DNA from: Thereva unica | Taxonomy: Eukaryota; Arthropoda; Insecta; Diptera; Therevidae | Reading direction: 5' to 3' | Length of the DNA: 64,000 nt | Assembly (NCBI GenBank): GCA_949987705.1 | Contig: OX465281.1 | Coordinates: forward strand, 6,426,001-6,490,000 | In this document: in pieces, positions 61,322 through 64,000 of the stretch | Numbering within the stretch: the first letter of the stretch is position 1 | Layout of the letters: each line of letters starts with the position of its first letter | Notes under the pieces: model-generated | Databases searched by the model: none | The model's input: only the letters and a program-made list of their open reading frames with translations | Told to the model about the DNA's origin: nothing | Translations under genes and position numbers: made by a program

Positions 61322-62473
61322 ATGGTTGCGGCAAATGTAATGCCGGGAAATATTCCCGAGAACGTGGCGATTGAACCCGCGCAACCGAAGTCCCGTTACA
61401 AGTCAAGTTTTGGTATTGACTTTTGTAACATTCGTGGACTTCAAGCGAATTTCTCTTTTGTTGAGTGCCACTTATCTAATTACAAACCCCCAATCTTCGC
61501 ACTTAGTGAAACCCAAATATCACCTGATAATGACTTAGGTTATTACCAGGTGTCGGGGTACACTTTAGTGCACAATCTCTCCCCCCATAGGGGTATTGCC
61601 ATTTATGTTAGGGACGACGTGGCTTATTATAAAATACATTCAAGCACAACTTCAGATTTTAATTATCTTTGGATTAAAATCATTTTCCAAAGCCACGTCA
61701 TATTCTTCTGCTTCCTATACAGAAGCCCTAACATAAGTAACGAAGCCTCCATCTTATCTTTTGATACTATTTCCGAACAAATCTCGGGTTTTTTGTCGTC
61801 CAATCCTGAGTGTGAAATCATCGTTGCGGGTGATTTCAATGTTCACAACGTTAAATGGCTGACTTACTCAAATGGCACCAGTATTTCTGGCAAGGACGTC
61901 GAGCTCTTTGCAGACATCAATAACTTGCATCAAATTGTGGATCAGCCCACAAGAGTCCCTGATGTTGCTGATCAAGGAAGATATCTCCTTGATCTTTTTC
62001 TAACTTCTCATCCAGCGCGTTACTCCGTCGAAGTTGATTCACCTCTCGGTAATTCAGACCACTGCCTAATCAGTGCTAACTTCCCATTCGAATTTCCCAC
62101 CCCTCCCAAACCAGTTCGAAGAACTGTATGGCATTATGGGAAGGCCAATTGGCTAGGGCTTACTAATTTTTTCCAGTCTACAGACTGGAATCTGTGTTTC
62201 CGGAATAGAAACGCCAACTCTGCCGCTATCCGTATCACCAGGATCATACAGGCAGGAATGCATTTGTTCATTCCCCATTCTACCAAATCTGTGAAGCCTA
62301 GGCCCAACAGATGGTTTAATCGGGAGTGTATGAATGCAATCAAAACTAAAGAAGCCGCCTTCCGAGCGTACAAGAGCTTCCCGAGTGAATCGCTCCGTTT
62401 AGAGTACATACAACAAAGAAATTCTTGTAAAACCGCCATCAAGAAAGTCAAAACTTATTTGACAACAAATTGA
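61322..62473 (+). CDS. LINE ORF2 N-terminal part: endonuclease, 383 codons
   Basis: Apurinic/apyrimidinic-type endonuclease that nicks target DNA for target-primed reverse transcription. Catalytic blocks lie at residues about 38-65 (IRGLQANF and LSETQI), 168-173 (AGDFNV) and 240-246 (NSDHCLI). The tail after residue 260 (VRRTVWHYGKANW and RPNRWFNRECMNAIKTKEAA) is the usual linker to RT. The stop at 62471-62473 results from a single-base frameshift, not a natural end. The true ORF start may lie upstream of this ATG. Confidence 0.85.
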   Translation: MVAANVMPGNIPENVAIEPAQPKSRYKSSFGIDFCNIRGLQANFSFVECHLSNYKPPIFALSETQISPDNDLGYYQVSGYTLVHNLSPHRGIAIYVRDDVAYYKIHSSTTSDFNYLWIKIIFQSHVIFFCFLYRSPNISNEASILSFDTISEQISGFLSSNPECEIIVAGDFNVHNVKWLTYSNGTSISGKDVELFADINNLHQIVDQPTRVPDVADQGRYLLDLFLTSHPARYSVEVDSPLGNSDHCLISANFPFEFPTPPKPVRRTVWHYGKANWLGLTNFFQSTDWNLCFRNRNANSAAIRITRIIQAGMHLFIPHSTKSVKPRPNRWFNRECMNAIKTKEAAFRAYKSFPSESLRLEYIQQRNSCKTAIKKVKTYLTTN

Positions 62474-64000
62474 GAAGTAAACTCCTAAATGCAACCTCCG
62501 GTAGCAAAAACTTCTGGTCCTTGGTAAGTTCCATCAAGAAGAATTTCACTACAACTTCAACGCCTTCCTTTATTCACAATGAGAAGGTAATAACAGACAG
62601 CAAATCCAAGGCCAATTTATTAGCATCTATGTTCGCTTCGAATTCTTCTTTACCCGAAACTGATGTGCTACCCCCTGTTTCCGAGCGTAACGCCCATTCA
62701 ATGGACAGGGTTTTTTTCAGGACTCGCGAGGTGTACAGGTGCCTCAAAGAGCTCGATGCCAACAAATCCACTGGACCCGATAATATACCCCCTATCGTCT
62801 TAAAACAATGCGCCTCACCTTTGGCTAAACCTCTGCGCAAATTATTTTCCCTGTCATATTTCTCCGGAGTTTATCCCGACTCTTGGAAACTTGCCCATGT
62901 TCAGCCCATACCGAAAAAAGGTGATTCCAGCGATCCCTCCAACTACCGCCCAATAGCAATTACTTCTATTCTCTCCAAAACCATGGAGACGATAATCAAC
63001 AAAAAGCTTATGGGATATCTAGAATCCAATCTACTCATAAACGACAGACAGTATAGCTTCCGACAAAAAAGATCCACTGGCGATCTTTTAGTCTGTCTTA
63101 CAGAACACCTCAGCCGTAGCCTGCATGGATCCGGTGAGTCTAGTCTGGTTGCTCTGGATATCTCCAAGGCTTTCGATAGAGTTTGGCACTCAGCCCTGTT
63201 AGCTAAACTCAAAGCTATTGGAGTTGACTCACTTCTACAGAAGTGGATTGAGAGTTTCCTTTCTGGCCGTTCAATCAAAGTAGTATTGGATGGCGTCAAA
63301 TCCGCACCCCACACGATCTCTGCGGGGGTACCCCAGGGGTCAATTTTATCACCAGCCCTATTTCTCATATTTATAAATGACCTTCTTTCAATCCCCTCCA
63401 ACCCACTTCTCAGCTTCGCTGACGACGGTACTCTACGTTACTCGTACAGCTTCGATACAAGACAGACTCATGCCAGATCCTGTCTTGATGATCGCGAACT
63501 AATGTTCAACTCTATTAATAACGACATTGAACTTATTATAGAGTGGGGAAAAAAGAATCGTGTCAAATTCAACCCCTCCAAAACCAAGTACTGTCTCATC
63601 TCCAAAAAGAAGCTCAACACCTCTTCACCCTTGAGAGTGGATGGAGTTCAACTAATGGCCGACCCATCCTTGCACATCTTAGGCGTGACATTAGCGAAAG
63701 ACTTGCGATGGAATGACCACATATTCCAAATCGCCAAACAAGCATCCCAGTGCTTGGGATTTCTTAAGAGGTGCAAGTTCCTCCTCCCGCCATCGGCCCG
63801 TGCTGTTATCTATAAATCCTACATTCGGCCTCTTCTCGAATATAACTCCCTCGTTTGGGGCGGCGCCCCAATAACCACCTTGGCATGGTTAGATAAAGTG
63901 CAAAAAAGGGCGCTCAAATTAATTGATGACGACACCGCCTGCTCCACCATCGACCCCTTGAGCCACCGTAGGAATGTAGCAGCACTGACAAAATTTTATC
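62456..64000 (+). CDS. LINE ORF2 reverse transcriptase part, frame-shifted, open at window end
   Basis: About 515 codons open without a stop to the edge. It carries RT motifs 0 to 7: KELDANKSTGPDNIPPIVLK, YSFRQKRSTGDLLVCL, ALDISKAFDRVWH (A), AGVPQGSILSPALF (B), SFADDGTLRYS (C), KFNPSKTKYCL (D) and HILGVTLAKDLRWNDHIFQI. The thumb region then gives AVIYKSYIRPLLEYNSLVWG. The catalytic Asp residues are all present. A minus-strand ORF at 62943-63401 is its shadow. No RNase H seen before the edge. Confidence 0.88.

Larger units (their letters stand above)
61160..64000 (+). mobile_element. Jockey/CR1-like LINE, nearly intact, continues past window
   Basis: The 5' UTR or ORF1-side sequence begins near 61160. 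ORF2 starts by 61322 or earlier. Endonuclease: FCNIRGLQANFSFVECHL, IFALSETQI (catalytic E), [12 protein letters not shown] (D and N) and GNSDHCLIS (SDH), to about 62100. A one-base frameshift near 62455 moves the frame from KKVKTYLTTN-stop to NKLRSKLLN. That frame then stays open to 64000. RT: ANKSTGPDNIPP, VQPIPKKGDSSDPSNYRPIA, SLVALDISKAFDRVWH, ISAGVPQGSILSPALF, LLSFADDGTL (catalytic FADD), YIRPLLEYNSLVWG. Only one break was seen, so this is a young copy. A deleted relative is at 38690-39255. Confidence 0.9.

Noticed and set aside
62943..63401. 152-codon minus ORF
   Set aside because: Lies opposite the clear reverse transcriptase frame; a shadow.
1..64000. tRNA, rRNA, CRISPR arrays or operon-like gene clusters
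   Set aside because: None seen; the spliced host gene and insect-type repeats exclude a prokaryotic reading.

Overview
This is a eukaryotic, AT-rich, intron- and transposon-dominated window, almost certainly from an insect and most likely a fly (Diptera). The basis is the one host gene I can reconstruct, a non-visual beta-arrestin of the kurtz (krz) type, and a repeat set typical of insects: RNase H-bearing I/LOA-like LINEs, RTE-like and Jockey/CR1-like LINEs, a BEL/Pao remnant, hAT, PIF/Harbinger-like and piggyBac-like MITEs, and a Helitron-type helicase scrap. There are no prokaryotic features. I cannot name the species.

Backbone: the + strand carries krz from its second or a later coding exon to its stop codon. 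Exons are A 2969-3294, B 3354-3530, C 18183-18340, D 18600-18740, D' 33100-33243, E 42082-42174, F 42242-42409 and G 50427-50508. All have AG/GT boundaries and compatible phases. The N-terminal roughly 60 residues lie upstream of the window. Three introns are tiny (59, 67 and 259 bp). The rest are 8-15 kb and filled with repeats.

The most interesting result is that D and D' encode two versions of the same arrestin segment (the polar-core or lariat-loop part of the C-domain). They enter and leave in identical phase, differ at most synonymous sites, and lie 14.4 kb apart. This looks like an old exon duplication used as mutually exclusive alternative exons, giving two beta-arrestin isoforms from one gene.

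Layout: 1-2968, intron with LINE 3' ends and MITEs. 3531-18182, the B-C intron: an internally deleted RTE derivative, a decayed transposon ORF, large foldback elements, an I/LOA-like LINE, a BEL/Pao fragment split by a TTAA-flanked MITE, and a MITE cluster close to exon C. 18741-33099, the D-D' intron: hAT elements including one with a paralogous empty site, a hAT-like transposase pseudogene itself hit by a MITE, a 664-bp near-perfect hairpin, and a Jockey/CR1-like LINE. 33244-42081: an RTE-like LINE, LINE scraps and a TIR element. 42410-50426: a LINE scrap, a 151-codon single-exon ORF that may be a nested gene (46093-46548), and two I/LOA-like LINE tails, one split by two MITEs. 50509-64000: krz 3' UTR, then MITEs, a Helitron/PIF1 helicase scrap, a foldback MITE inside a LINE, very AT-rich DNA, and at the right edge a nearly intact Jockey/CR1-like LINE that runs out of the window.

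All calls come from reading the sequence and remembered family patterns. No alignment, expression or database evidence was available.
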